Position numbers and translations under genes: made by a program. 64,000 bases of DNA from Nemophila menziesii (taxonomy: Eukaryota; Streptophyta; Magnoliopsida; Boraginales; Hydrophyllaceae), in assembly GCA_029959085.1 (NCBI GenBank), contig JARWIR010000023.1, forward strand, positions 7,267,860 through 7,331,859, written 5' to 3'. A model generated the notes under the pieces. It ran no database searches, was not told the DNA's origin, and saw nothing but the letters and a program-made list of their open reading frames with translations. Below are positions 34,751-49,783 of the stretch, in pieces (the stretch's first letter is position 1; every line of letters starts with the position of its first letter).

Positions 34751-35886
34751 TTTGAGAGAGAAATGAACCGATGGGAATAAATAAAACAAAATTGAATGAG
34801 AATATGGTTATATTAAAAAAAGGAGGTTTAGTTGTATTTTGCACACTCTAATTAAAAAAACACTTGATCCTTTTAATAAAACACCATAAGATTATATGAC
34901 TTATATAAGATATTTATCCTTAAAAAAATTCCCTTGGTTTATATTTTTTTAATGAGTGTGTAAATATATTATTTGAGTATAAAATTAGTAGACAAACTTA
35001 TGTTAGGTATACTAACAAACTTTATAATAATTAGGACTTTTTTGTGAGAAAAAGAACTGGAATATTCGGGACCTTTTAAACATTTTCTATTAAATTTTAT
35101 TTACCATGTCCTTTTGGGGATGGTAATGGTTACTTCAATCACATAGCAAACTCCAGCATAACAATAGATCTACAACCTTAATATATTTTGGTCGGACATT
35201 ATTTTGAAATGCTGGTGCTACCACTATTTTAGCTAGTTTTGATGAAATTATTTATATAAGAGTAATAAGATATTAATTATGTTCATATTAATATAAATTA
35301 TAATTTACAGTAATTAAATTTATTTTACTGTAATATAATAATTGTATATCTACATCTGAATGACAGAAGAGATACAAAATAAAAGAATAAAAAGAAGAAG
35401 ACCTAAGAGAGAAGATGAAAACTTTATTAATCACTTGAATATATTTTCTTCAAATAATTATTACATATATATCTCCTCTAACGGTAATAAACAATTCTAC
35501 TGTTTTTATTTCAAATAACAATCATCATTCCATTCCTGCCTAACTTACGGTTTCCTGAAACTATTACAAAGTAATTACATTGTCATACCCTATTTCAAGA
35601 ACTTTTCCATCAAGGTTTGGCTGAGTAAAATCTTCCAGATGGTTTTTTTCACTGAAAAGTCATTTGTTGCTCTAAAATTTTGGTCATATAAAAGAAAAAA
35701 ATGGGAAAATATTGTTTTGTGAATAAGTAATCCACTTATTTCAAGCACCAAATATTGATTGATTTCAAGCACTAAATGATGTCATCCGGATTCCATAATA
35801 ATATTGAAGTCAATATTCTTCTTTCTTGGTTTCTCTAGGATTTCCACAATGGATGCTACGTGGGATTTGTAATATGATAAAATAAT
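34115..35886. repeat. Monomer 3 (1772 bp, longest)
   Basis: Nearly identical to monomer 5 except for AT-tract length (34691-34747, 57 bp here versus 33 bp). DUF remnant (34146-34430) ends at the shared TAA. Keeps CTAACTTACG. Confidence 0.93.
34691..34747. repeat. (AT)n microsatellite, monomer 3
   Basis: 57 bp of perfect alternating AT, between CAACATTACTC and CATTTTGAGAGAG. Confidence 0.95.
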
Positions 35887-36459
35887 TTTCTAGTACTCCA
35901 CTACTCGTACGAATGAATTATATCTTGTTACTACTGCTACTTGCGTGCTTTTTTCTGAACACATAATCTGCTCTCTTTAACGAAGGACCCTTCTCAATAT
36001 GACATGTACTGATTTTACCAACACTATTATCTGAGAAAAAATGATGTTTCTTTCCACTATCCAGGAAGAAATGTGATGGATCATTAGGATCAACAATGAC
36101 ATGGATTCTACTTCCAATACCTTTCACGAAATCTACTACCAACCAATCTCCAAAGTGAAAAATCGTAGGACCTCTTGAGCACCTTGCATCCAACTTGTAC
36201 ATTTTAGATTCAGAAGCTATATACATATTTCACTATTACTTATAAAATATGAATACAATAGAGAAATCATAGAAAGATAGAGAAGAGAGAAGAAGTAAGA
36301 GAGAAGAATAAACAGATGGACGAAACAAAAATAAAGTACATAGGAACATATATATAAATTTGAGAGAGAAAAGAACCCGTGGAAAGAGAAACAATATGAT
36401 TAGACCACCTAATACACATTATGGGTGATATTTTTGTGATTATGTGATACCCAACATTA

Positions 36460-36532
<73 letters not shown>

Positions 36533-37637
36533 TTTGAGAGAGAAATGAACCGATGGAAATAAATAAAACAAAATTGAATGAGAATATGGTTATATTAAAA
36601 AAAGGAGGTTTAGTTGTATTTTGCACACTCTAATTAAAAAAACACTTGATCCTTTTAATAAAACACCATAAGATTATATGACTTATATAAGATATTTACC
36701 CTTAACAAAATTCCCTTGGTTTATTTTTTTTTAATGAGTGTGTAAATATATTATTTGAGTATAAAATTAGTAGGCAAACTCATGTTAGGTAAACTAACAA
36801 ACTTTATAATAATTAGGACTTTTTTGTGAGAAAAAAGAACTGGAATCTTTGGGACCTTTTAAACATTTTCTATTAAATTTTATTTATCATGTCCTTTTGG
36901 GGATGGTAATGGTTACTTCAAGCACATGCAAACTCCAGCATAACACTAGATCTACAACCTTAATATATTTTGGTCGGACCTTATTTTGAAATGCTGGTGC
37001 TACCACTATTTTAGCTAGTTTTGATGAAACTATTTATATAAGAGTAATAAGATATTAATTATAAATTACAGTAATTAAATTTATTTTACTGTAATATAAT
37101 AATTGTATATCTACATCTGAATGAAAGAAGAGATACAAAATAAAAGAATAAAAAGAAGAAGACCTAAGAGAGAAGATGAAAACTTTATTAATCACTTGAA
37201 TATATTTTCTTCAAATAATTATTACATATATATCTCCTCTAACGGTAATAAACAGTTCTACTGTTTTTATTTCAAATAACAATCACCATTCCATTCCTGC
37301 GTTTCCTGAAACTATTACAAAGTAATTACATTGTCATACCCTATTTCAAGAACTTTGCCATCAAGGTTTGGCTGAGTAAAATCTTCTGGATGGTTTTTTT
37401 TCACTGAAAAGTCATTTGTTGCACTAAAATTTTGGTCATATAAAAGAATAAAATGGGAAAATATTGTTTTGTGAATAAGTAATCCACTTTTTGAAGCACC
37501 AAATATTGATTGATTTCAAGCACTAAATGATGTTATCTGGATTCCATAATAATATTGAAGTCAATATTCTTCTTTCATGGTTTCTCTAGGATTTCCACAA
37601 TGGATGCTACGTGGGATTTGTAACATGATAAAATAAT
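35887..37637. repeat. Monomer 4 (1751 bp)
   Basis: Nearly identical to monomers 6 and 8. DUF remnant (35918-36226) ends at the shared TAA. AT tract 36463-36527 (65 bp). Lacks CTAACTTACG and has the CAAGCACATGCAAAC variant. Confidence 0.93.
36463..36527. repeat. (AT)n microsatellite, monomer 4
   Basis: 65 bp of perfect alternating AT in the same context. Confidence 0.95.
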
Positions 37638-38210
37638 TTTCTAGTACTCCACTACTCGTACGAATGAATTATATCTTGTTACTACTGCTACTTGCGTGCT
37701 TTTTTCTGAACACATAATCTGCTCTCTTTAACGAAGGACCCTTCTCAATATGACATGTACTGATTTTACCAACACTATTATCTGAGAAACAATGATGTTT
37801 CTTTCCACTATCCAGGAAGAAATATGATGGATCATTAGTATCAACAATGACATGGATTCTACTTCCAATACCTTTCACGAAATCTACTACCAACCAATCT
37901 CCAAAGTGAAAAATCGTAGGACCTCTTGAGCACCTTGCATCCAACTTGTACATTTTACATTCAGAAGCTATATAAATATTTCACTATTACTTATAAAATA
38001 TGAATACAATAGAGAAATCATAGAAAGATAGAGAAGAGAGAAGAAGTAAGAGAGAAGAATAAACAGATGGAAGAAACAAAAATAAAGTACATAGGAACAT
38101 ATATATAAATTTGAGAGAGAAAAGAACCAGTGGAAAGAGAAACAGTATGATTAGACCACCTAATACACATTATGGGTGATATTTTTGTGATTATGTGATA
38201 CCCAACATTA

Positions 38211-38249
<39 letters not shown>

Positions 38250-39385
38250 TTTGAGAGAGAAATGAACCGATGGGAATAAATAAAACAAAATTGAATGAGA
38301 ATATGGTTATATTAAAAAAAGGAGGTTTAGTTGTATTTTGCACACTCTAATTAAAAAAACACTTGATCCTTTTAATAAAACACCATAAGATTATATGACT
38401 TATATAAGATATTTATCCTTAAAAAAATTCCCTTGGTTTATATTTTTTTAATGAGTGTGTAAATATATTATTTGAGTATAAAATTAGTAGACAAACTTAT
38501 GTTAGGTATACTAACAAACTTTATAATAATTAGGACTTTTTTGTGAGAAAAAGAACTGGAATATTTGGGACCTTTTAAACATTTTCTATTAAATTTTATT
38601 TACCATGTCCTTTTGGGGATGGTAATGGTTACTTCAATCACATAGCAAACTCCAGCATAACAATAGATCTACAACCTTAATATATTTTGGTCGGACATTA
38701 TTTTGAAATGCTGGTGCTACCACTATTTTAGCTAGTTTTGATGAAATTATTTATATAAGAGTAATAAGATATTAATTATGTTCATATTAATATAAATTAT
38801 AATTTACAGTAATTAAATTTATTTTACTGTAATATAATAATTGTATATCTACATCTGAATGACAGAAGAGATACAAAATAAAAGAATAAAAAGAAGAAGA
38901 CCTGAGAGAGAAGATGAAAACTTTATTAATCACTTGAATATATTTTCTTCAAATAATTATTACATATATATCTCCTCTAACGGTAATAAACAATTCTACT
39001 GTTTTTATTTCAAATAACAATCATCATTCCATTCCTGCCTAACTTACGGTTTCCTGAAACTATTACAAAGTAATTACATTGTCATACCCTATTTCAAGAA
39101 CTTTTCCATCAAGGTTTGGCTGAGTAAAATCTTCCAGATGGTTTTTTTCACTGAAAAGTCATTTGTTGCTCTAAAATTTTGGTCATATAAAAGAAAAAAA
39201 TGGGAAAATATTGTTTTGTGAATAAGTAATCCACTTATTTCAAGCACCAAATATTGATTGATTTCAAGCACTAAATGATGTCATCCGGATTCCATAATAA
39301 TATTGAAGTCAATATTCTTCTTTCTTGGTTTCTCTAGGATTTCCACAATGGATGCTACGTGGGATTTGTAATATGATAAAATAAT
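37638..39385. repeat. Monomer 5 (1748 bp)
   Basis: Near copy of monomer 3, spacing 3523 bp. AT tract 38214-38246 (33 bp). DUF remnant (37669-37953) has one His-to-Tyr difference from monomer 3. Confidence 0.93.
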
Positions 39386-39958
39386 TTTCTAGTACTCCAC
39401 TACTCGTACGAATGAATTATATCTTGTTACTACTGCTACTTGCGTGCTTTTTTCTGAACACATAATCTGCTCTCTTTAACGAAGGACCCTTCTCAATATG
39501 ACATGTACTGATTTTACCAACACTATTATCTGAGAAAAAATGATGTTTCTTTCCACTATCCAGGAAGAAATGTGATGGATCATTAGGATCAACAATGACA
39601 TGGATTCTACTTCCAATACCTTTCACGAAATCTACTACCAACCAATCTCCAAAGTGAAAAATCGTAGGACCTCTTGAGCACCTTGCATCCAACTTGTACA
39701 TTTTAGATTCAGAAGCTATATACATATTTCACTATTACTTATAAAATATGAATACAATAGAGAAATCATAGAAAGATAGAGAAGAGAGAAGAAGTAAGAG
39801 AGAAGAATAAACAGATGGACGAAACAAAAATAAAGTACATAGGAACATATATATAAATTTGAGAGAGAAAAGAACCCGTGGAAAGAGAAACAATATGATT
39901 AGACCACCTAATACACATTATGGGTGATATTTTTGTGATTATGTGATACCCAACATTA

Positions 39959-40037
<79 letters not shown>

Positions 40038-41141
40038 TTTGAGAGAGAAATGAACCGATGGAAATAAATAAAACAAAATTGAATGAGAATATGGTTATAT
40101 TAAAAAAAGGAGGTTTAGTTGTATTTTGCACACTCTAATTAAAAAAACACTTGATCCTTTTAATAAAACACCATAAGATTATATGACTTATATAAGATAT
40201 TTACCCTTAACAAAATTCCCTTGGTTTATTTTTTTTTAATGAGTGTGTAAATATATTATTTGAGTATAAAATTAGTAGGCAAACTCATGTTAGGTAAACT
40301 AACAAACTTTATAATAATTAGGACTTTTTTGTGAGAAAAAGAACTGGAATCTTTGGGACCTTTTAAACATTTTCTATTAAATTTTATTTACCATGTCCTT
40401 TTGGGGATGGTAATGGTTACTTCAAGCACATGCAAACTCCAGCATAACACTAGATCTACAACCTTAATATATTTTGGTCGGACCTTATTTTGAAATGCTG
40501 GTGCTACCACTATTTTAGCTAGTTTTGATGAAACTATTTATATAAGAGTAATAAGATATTAATTATAAATTACAGTAATTAAATTTATTTTACTGTAATA
40601 TAATAATTGTATATCTACATCTGAATGAAAGAAGAGATACAAAATAAAAGAATAAAAAGAAGAAGACCTAAGAGAGAAGATGAAAACTTTATTAATCACT
40701 TGAATATATTTTCTTCAAATAATTATTACATATATATCTCCTCTAACGGTAATAAACAGTTCTACTGTTTTTATTTCAAATAACAATCACCATTCCATTC
40801 CTGCGTTTCCTGAAACTATTACAAAGTAATTACATTGTCATACCCTATTTCAAGAACTTTGCCATCAAGGTTTGGCTGAGTAAAATCTTCTGGATGGTTT
40901 TTTTTCACTGAAAAGTCATTTGTTGCACTAAAATTTTGGTCATATAAAAGAATAAAATGGGAAAATATTGTTTTGTGAATAAGTAATCCACTTTTTGAAG
41001 CACCAAATATTGATTGATTTCAAGCACTAAATGATGTTATCTGGATTCCATAATAATATTGAAGTCAATATTCTTCTTTCTCGGTTTCTCTAGGATTTCC
41101 ACCATGGATGTTACGTGGGATTTGTAACATGATAAAATAAT
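39386..41141. repeat. Monomer 6 (1756 bp)
   Basis: Near copy of monomer 4, spacing 3499 bp. AT tract 39962-40032 (71 bp, longest in the window). The similarity to monomer 4 ends near 41080, where the sequence changes to the next monomer type. Confidence 0.93.
39962..40032. repeat. (AT)n microsatellite, monomer 6
   Basis: 71 bp of perfect alternating AT, the longest tract in the window. Confidence 0.95.
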
Positions 41142-42861
41142 TTTCTAATACTCCACTACTCGTACGAATGAAATATATCTTTTTTATACTGCTACATGCA
41201 TGCTTTTTTCTGAACACATAATCTCCTCTCTTTAACGAAGGACCCTTCTCAATATGACATGTACTGATTTTACCAACACTATTATCTGAGAAACAATGAT
41301 GTTTCTTTCCACTATCCAGGAAGAAATGTGATGGATCATTAGGATCAACAATGACATGTTGTCTACTTCCCATACCTTTCACGAAATCTACTACCAACCA
41401 ATCTCCAAAGTGAAAAATCTTAAGACATCTTGAGCACCTTGCATCCAACTTTTACATTTTACATTCACAAGCTACATAAATATTTCACTATTACTTATAA
41501 AATATGAATACAATATAGAAATAATAGAAAGATAGATAAGAGAGAATAAGTAAGAGAGAAGAATAAACAGATGGAAGAAACAAAAATAAAGTGAATAGGA
41601 ACATATATATATAAATTTGAGAGAGAAAAGAACCAGTGGAAAGAGAAACAGTATGATTAGACCACCTAATACACATTATGGGTGATATTTCTGTGATTAT
41701 GTGATACCCAACATTACTCATATATATATATATACATTTTGAGAGAGAAATGAACCGATGGAAATAAATAAAACAAAATTGAATGAGAATATGGTTATAT
41801 TAAAAAAAGGAGGTTTAGTTGTATTTTGCACACTCTAATTAAAAAAACACTTGATCCTTTTAATAAAACACCATAAGATTATATGACTTATATAAGATAT
41901 TTACCCTTAAAAAATTCCCTTGGTTTATTTTTTTTAATGAGTGTGTAAATATATTATTTGAGTATAAAATTAGTAGACAAACTTATGTTAGGTAAACTAA
42001 AAAACTTTATAATAATTAGGATTTTTTCGTGAGAAAAAGAACTAGAATCTTCGGGACCTTTTAAACATTTTCTATTAAATTTTATTTACCATGTCCTTTT
42101 GGGGATGGTAATGGTTACTTCAATCACGTAGCAAACTCTAGCATAACACTAGATCTACAACCTTAATATATTTTGGTCGGACCTTATTTTGAAATGCTGG
42201 TGCTACCACTATTTTTGATAGTTTTGATGAAATTATTTATATAAGAGTAATAAGATATTAATTATGTTCATATTAATATTAATTATAAATTACAGTAATT
42301 AAATTTATTTTACTGTAATATAATAACTGTATATCTACATCTGAATGAAAGAAGAGATACAAAATAAAAGAATAAAAAGAAGAAGACCTAAGAGAGAAGA
42401 TGAAAACTTTATTAATCACTTGAATATATTTTCTTCAAATAATTATTACATATATATCTCCTCTAACAGTAATAAACAGTTCTACTGTTTTTATTTCAAA
42501 TAACAATCACCATTCCATTCCTGCGTTTCCTGAAACTATTACAAAGTAATTACATTGTCATACCCTATTTCAAGAACTTTGCCATCAAGGTTTGGCTGAG
42601 TAAAATCTTCTGGATAGTTTTTTTTCACTGAAAAGTCATTTGTTGCACTAAAATTTTGGTCATATAAAAGAATAAAATGGGAAAATATTGTTTTGTGAAT
42701 AAGTAATCCACTTTTTGAAGCACCAAATATTGATTGATTTCAAGCACTAAATGATGTTATCCGGATTCCATAATAATATTGAAGTCAATATTCTTCTTTC
42801 TCGGTTTCTCTAGGATTTCCACCATGGATGTTACGTGGGATTTGTAACATGATAAAATAAT
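41142..42861. repeat. Monomer 7 (1720 bp)
   Basis: DUF remnant (41065-41448) reads GSRQHV and is open through KIYFIRTSS for 127 codons; the start Met differs because TGTACATTT has become TTTACATTT. Near copy of monomer 9. AT tract only 15 bp. Confidence 0.93.
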
Positions 42862-43434
42862 TTTCTAGTACTCCACTACTCGTACGAATGAATTATATCT
42901 TGTTACTACTGCTACTTGCGTGCTTTTTACTGAACACATAATCTGCTCTCTTTAACGAAGGACCCTTCTCAATATGACATGTACTGATTTTACCAACACT
43001 ATTATCTGAGAAACAATGATGTTTCTTTCCACTATCCAGGAAGAAATGTGATGGATCATTAGTATCAACAATGACATGGATTCTACTTCCAATACCTTTC
43101 ACGAAATCTACTACCAACCAATCTCCAAAGTGAAAAATCGTAGGACCTCTTGAGCACCTTGCATCCAACTTGTACATTTTACATTCAGAAGCTATATACA
43201 TATTTCACTATTACTTATAAAATATGAATACAATAGAGAAATCATAGAAAGATAGAGAAGAGAGAAGAAGTAAGAGAGAAGAATAAACAGATGGACGAAA
43301 CAAAAATAAAGTACATAGGAACATATATATAAATTTGATAGAGAAAAGAACCCGTGGAAAGAGAAACAATATGATTAGACCACCTAATACACATTATGGG
43401 TGATATTTTTGTGATTATGTGATACCCAACATTA

Positions 43435-43495
<61 letters not shown>

Positions 43496-44599
43496 TTTGA
43501 GAGAGAAATGAACCGATGGAAATAAATAAAACAAAATTGAATGAGAATATGGTTATATTAAAAAAAGGAGGTTTAGTTGTATTTTGCACACTCTAATTAA
43601 AAAAACACTTGATCCTTTTAATAAAACACCATAAGATTATATGACTTATATAAGATATTTACCCTTAACAAAATTCCCTTGGTTTATTTTTTTTTAATGA
43701 GTGTGTAAATATATTATTTGAGTATAAAATTAGTAGGCAAACTCATGTTAGGTAAACTAACAAACTTTATAATAATTAGGACTTTTTTGTGAGAAAAAGA
43801 ACTGGAATCTTTGGGACCTTTTAAACATTTTCTATTAAATTTTATTTACCATGTCCTTTTGGGGATGGTAATGGTTACTTCAAGCACATGCAAACTCCAG
43901 CATAACACTAGATCTACAACCTTAATATATTTTGGTCGGACCTTATTTTGAAATGCTGGTGCTACCACTATTTTAGCTAGTTTTGATGAAACTATTTATA
44001 TAAGAGTAATAAGATATTAATTATAAATTACAGTAATTAAATTTATTTTACTGTAATATAATAATTGTATATCTACATCTGAATGAAAGAAGAGATACAA
44101 AATAAAAAAATAAAAAGAAGAAGACCTAAGAGAGAAGATGAAAACTTTATTAATCACTTGAATATATTTTCTTCAAATAATTATTACATATATATCTCCT
44201 CTAACGGTAATAAACAGTTCTACTGTTTTTATTTCAAATAACAATCACCATTCCATTCCTGCGTTTCCTGAAACTATTACAAAGTAATTACATTGTCATA
44301 CCCTATTTCAAGAACTTTGCCATCAAGGTTTGGCTGAGTAAAATCTTCTGGATGGTTTTTTTTCACTGAAAAGTCATTTGTTGCACTAAAATTTTGGTCA
44401 TATAAAAGAATAAAATGGGAAAATATTGTTTTGTGAATAAGTAATCCACTTTTTGAAGCACCAAATATTGATTGATTTCAAGCACTAAATGATGTTATCT
44501 GGATTCCATAATAATATTGAAGTCAATATTCTTCTTTCTCGGTTTCTCTAGGATTTCCACCATGGATGTTACGTGGGATTTGTAACATGATAAAATAAT
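42862..44599. repeat. Monomer 8 (1738 bp)
   Basis: Near copy of monomers 4 and 6 over most of its length, but its DUF remnant (42893-43201) carries the DTNDPSHFF and CFSDNS states of monomers 3/5. This is a mosaic. AT tract 43438-43490 (53 bp). Confidence 0.93.
43438..43490. repeat. (AT)n microsatellite, monomer 8
   Basis: 53 bp of perfect alternating AT in the same context. Confidence 0.95.
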
Positions 44600-46321
44600 T
44601 TTCTAATACTCCACTACTCGTACGAATGAAATATATCTTTTTTATACTGCTACATGCATGCTTTTTTCTGAACACATAATCTCCTCTCTTTAACGAAGGA
44701 CCCTTCTCAATATGACATGTACTGATTTTACCAACACTATTATCTGAGAAACAATGATGTTTCTTTCCACTATCCAGGAAGAAATGTGATGGATCATTAG
44801 GATCAACAATGACATGTTGTCTACTTCCCATACCTTTCACGAAATCTACTACCAACCAATCTCCAAAGTGAAAAATCTTAAGACATCTTGAGCACCTTGC
44901 ATCCAACTTTTACATTTTACATTCACAAGCTACATAAATATTTCACTATTACTTATAAAATATGAATACAATATAGAAATAATAGAAAGATAGAGAAGAG
45001 AGAATAAGTAAGAGAGAAGAATAAACAGATGGAAGAAACAAAAATAAAGTGAATAGGAACATATATATATAAATTTGAGAGAGAAAAGAACCAGTGGAAA
45101 GAGAAACAGTATGATTAGACCACCTAATACACATTATGGGTGATATTTCTGTGATTATGTGATACCCAACATTACTCATATATATATATATATACATTTT
45201 GAGAGAGAAATGAACCGATGGAAATAAATAAAACAAAATTGAATGAGAATATGGTTATATTAAAAAAAGGAGGTTTAGTTGTATTTTGCACACTCTAATT
45301 AAAAAAACACTTGATCCTTTTAATAAAACACCATAAGATTATATGACTTATATAAGATATTTACCATTAAAAAATTCCCTTGGTTTATTTTTTTTAATGA
45401 GTGTGTAAATATATTATTTGAGTATAAAATTAGTAGACAAACTTATGTTAGGTAAACTAAAAAACTTTATAATAATTAGGATTTTTTCGTGAGAAAAAGA
45501 ACTAGAATCTTCGGGACCTTTTAAACATTTTCTATTAAATTTTATTTACCATGTCCTTTTGGGGATGGTAATGGTTACTTCAATCACGTAGCAAACTCTA
45601 GCATAACACTAGATCTACAACCTTAATATATTTTGGTCGGACCTTATTTTGAAATGCTGGTGCTACCACTATTTTTGATAGTTTTGATGAAATTATTTAT
45701 ATAAGAGTAATAAGATATTAATTATGTTCATATTAATATTAATTATAAATTACAGTAATTAAATTTATTTTACTGTAATATAATAACTGTATATCTACAT
45801 CTGAATGAAAGAAGAGATACAAAATAAAAGAATAAAAAGAAGAAGACCTAAGAGAGAAGATGAAAACTTTATTAATCACTTGAATATATTTTCTTCAAAT
45901 AATTATTACATATATATCTCCTCTAACAGTAATAAACAGTTCTACTGTTTTTATTTCAAATAACAATCACCATTCCATTCCTGCGTTTCCTGAAACTATT
46001 ACAAAGTAATTACATTGTCATACCCTATTTCAAGAACTTTGCCATCAATGTTTGGCTGAGTAAAATCTTCTGGATGGTTTTTTTCACTGAAAAGTCATTT
46101 GTTGCACTAAAATTTTGGTCATATAAAAGAATAAAATGGGAAAATATTGTTTTGTGAATAAGTAATCCACTTATTTGAAGCACCAAATATTAATTGATTT
46201 CAAGCACTAAATGATGTCATCCAGATTCCATAATAATATTGAAGACAATATTCTTCTCTCTCGGTTTCTCTAGGATTTCCACAATGGATGCTAAGTGGGA
46301 TTTGTAACATGATAAAATAAT
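44600..46321. repeat. Monomer 9 (1722 bp)
   Basis: Near copy of monomer 7 up to about 46040, then switches to another tail type. Also matches monomer 16 seven units away (TTTACATTT start change, AGCTACATAAATATTT junction). Confidence 0.93.
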
Positions 46322-48044
46322 TTTCTAGTAATCCACTACTCGTACGAATGAAATATATCTTGTTACTACTGCTACTTGCGTGCTTTTTTCTGAACACATA
46401 ATCTGCTCTCTTTAACGAAGGACCCTTCTCAATATGACATGTACAGATTTTACCAACACTCTTATCTGAGAAACAATGATGTTTCTTTCCACTATCCAGG
46501 AAGAAATGTAATGGATCATTAGGATCAACAATGACATGGATTCTACTTCCCATACCTTTCACGAAATATCCTACCATCCAATCTCCAAAGTGAAAAATCG
46601 TAGGACCTCTTGAGCACCTTGCATCCAACTTGTACATTTTACATTCACAAGCTATATACATATTTCACTATTACTTATAAAATATGAATACAATAGAGAA
46701 ATCATAGAAAGATAGAGAAGAGAGAAGAAGTAAGAGAGAAGAATAAACAGATGGAAGAAACAAAAATAAAGTGAATAGGAACATATATATAAATTTGAGA
46801 GAGAAAAGAACCAGTGGAAAGAGAAACAGTATGATTAGACCATCTAATACACATTATGGGTGATATTTCTGTGATTATGTGATACCCAACATTCCTCATA
46901 TATATATATATATATATACATTTTGAGAGAGAAATGAACCGATGGAAATAAATAAAATAAAATTAAATGAGAATATGGTAATATTAAAAAAAGGAGGTTT
47001 AGTTGTATTTTGCACACTCTAATTAAAAAAACACTTGATTCTTTTAATAAAACACCATAAGATTATATGACTTATATATGATATTTACCCTTAAAAAAAT
47101 TCCCTTGGTTTATTTTTTTTAATAAGTGTGTAAAAATATTTTTTGAGTATAAAATCAGTAGACAAACTTATGTTAGGTAAACTAACAAACTTTATAATAA
47201 TTAGGACTTTTTTGTGAGAAAAAGAACTAGAATCTTCGGGACCTTTTAAACATTTCTATTAAATTTTATTTACCATGTCCTTTTGGGGATGGTAATGGTT
47301 ACTTCAAGCACATGCAAACTCCAGCATAACACTAGATCTACAACCTTAATATATTTTGGTCGGACCTTATTTTGAAATGTTGGTGCTACCACTATTTTAG
47401 CTAGTTTTGATGAAACTATTTATATAAGAGTAATAAGATATTAATTATATTCATATTAATATTAATTATAAATTACAGTAATTAAATTTATTTTACTGTA
47501 ATATAATAATTGTATATCTACATCTGAATGAAAGAAGAGATACAAAATAAAAGAATAAAAAGAAGAAGACCTAAGGGAGAAGATGAAAACATTATTAATC
47601 ACTTGAATATATTTTCTTTAAATAATTATTACATATATATCTCCTCAAACGGTAATAAACAGTCCTACTGTTTTTATTTCAAATAACAATCACCATTCCA
47701 TTCTTGTGTTTCCTGAAACTATTACAAAGTAATTACATTGTCATACCCTATTTCAAGAACGTTGCCATCAAGGTTTGGCTGAGTAAAATCTTCTGGATGG
47801 TTTTTTTTCACTGAAAAGTCATTTGTTGCACTAAAATTTTGGTCATATAAAAGAATAAAATGGGAAAATATTGTTTTGTGAATAAGTAATCCACATTTTG
47901 AAGCACCAAATATTGATTGATTTCAAGCACTAAATGATGTCATCCGGATTCCATAATAATATTGAAGTCAATATTCTTCTTTCTCGGTTTCTCTAGGATT
48001 TCCACCATGGATGCTACGTGGGATTTGTAACATGATCAAATAAT
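46322..48044. repeat. Monomer 10 (1723 bp)
   Basis: DUF remnant (46200-46661) is open for 153 codons, the longest in the array, and reads GSRIHV. Shares GACCATCTAATACAC and CAACATTCCTCAT with monomer 17. Confidence 0.92.
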
Positions 48045-48619
48045 TTTCTAGTACTCCACTACTAGTACGAATGAAATATATCTTTTTTATACTACTACAT
48101 GCATGCTTTTTTCTGAACACATAATCTGTTCTCTTTAACGAAGGACCGTTCTCAATATGACATGTACTGATTTTACCAACACTCTTATCTGAGAAACAAT
48201 GATGTTTCTTTCCACTATCCAGGAATAAATGTGATGGATCATTAGGATCAACAATGACATGTTGTCTACTTCCCATACCTTTCACGAAATTTACTACCAA
48301 CCAATCTCCAAAGTGAAAAATCTTAGGACCTCTTGAGCACCTTGCATCCAACTTGTACATTTTACATTCACAAGCTATATACATATTTCACTATTACTTA
48401 TAAAATATGAATACAATATAGAAATAATAGAAAGATAGAGAAGAGAGAATAAGTAAGAGAGAAGAATAAACAGATGGAAGAAACAAAAATAAAGTGAATA
48501 GGAACATATATATATAAATTTGAAAGAGAAAAGAACCAGTGGAAAGAGAAACAGTATGATTAGACCACCTAATACACATTATGGGTGATATTTCTGTGAT
48601 TATGTGATACCCAACATTA

Positions 48620-48658
<39 letters not shown>

Positions 48659-49783
48659 TTTGAGAGAGAAATGAACCGATGGAAATAAATAAAACAAAAT
48701 TGAATGAGAATATGGTTATATTAAAAAAAGGAGGTTTAGTTGTATTTTGCACACTCTAATTAAAAAAACACTTGATCCTTTTAATAAAACACCATAAGAT
48801 TATATGACTTATATAAGATATTTACCCTTAAAAAATTCCCTTGGTTTATTTTTTTTTAATGAGTGTGTAAATATATTATTTGAGTATAAAATTAGTAGAC
48901 AAACTTATGTTAGGTAAACTAACAAACTTTATAATAATTAGGACTTTTTCGTGAGAAAAAGAACTAGAATCTTCGGGATCTTTTAAACATTTTCTATTAA
49001 ATTTTATTTACCATGTCCTTTTGGGGATGGTAATGGTTACTTCAATCACGTAGCAAACTCTAGCATAACACTAGATCTACAACCTTAATATATTTTGGTC
49101 GGACCTTATTTTGAAATGTTGGTGCTACCAATATTTTAGCTAGTTTTGATGAAACTATTTACATAAGAGTAATAAGATATTAATTATGTTCATATTAATA
49201 TTAATTATAAATTACAGTAATTAAATTTATTTTACTGTAATATAATAATTGTATATCTACATCTGAATGAAAGAAGAGTTACAAAATAAAAAAATAAAAA
49301 GAAGAAGACCTAAGAGAGAAGATGAAAACTTTATTAATCACTTGAATATATTTTCTTCAAATAATTATTACATATATATCTCCTCTAACGGTAATAAACA
49401 GTTCTACTGTTTTTATTTCAAATAACAATCACCATTCTATTCCTGCGTTTCCTGAAACTATTACAAAGTAATTACATTGTCATACCCTATTTCAAGAACT
49501 TTGCCATCAAGGTTTGGCTGAGTAAAATCTTCTGGATGGTTTTTTTTCACTAAAAAGTCATTTGTTGCACTAAAATTTTGGTCATATAAAAGAAAAAAAT
49601 GGGAAAATATTGTTTTGTGAATAAGTAATCCACATTTTGAAGCACCAAATATTGATTGATTTCAAGCACTAAATGATGTTATCCGGATTCCATAATAATA
49701 TTGAAGTCAATATTCTTCTTTCTCGGTTTCTCTAGGATTTCCGCCATGGATGTTACGTGGGATTTGTAACATGATAAAATAAT
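48045..49783. repeat. Monomer 11 (1739 bp)
   Basis: DUF remnant (47968-48384) 138 codons, GSRQHV type. Shares CTACTAGTACGAATG and GAAATGTTGGTGCTACCAAT with monomer 18. AT tract 48623-48655. Confidence 0.92.
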
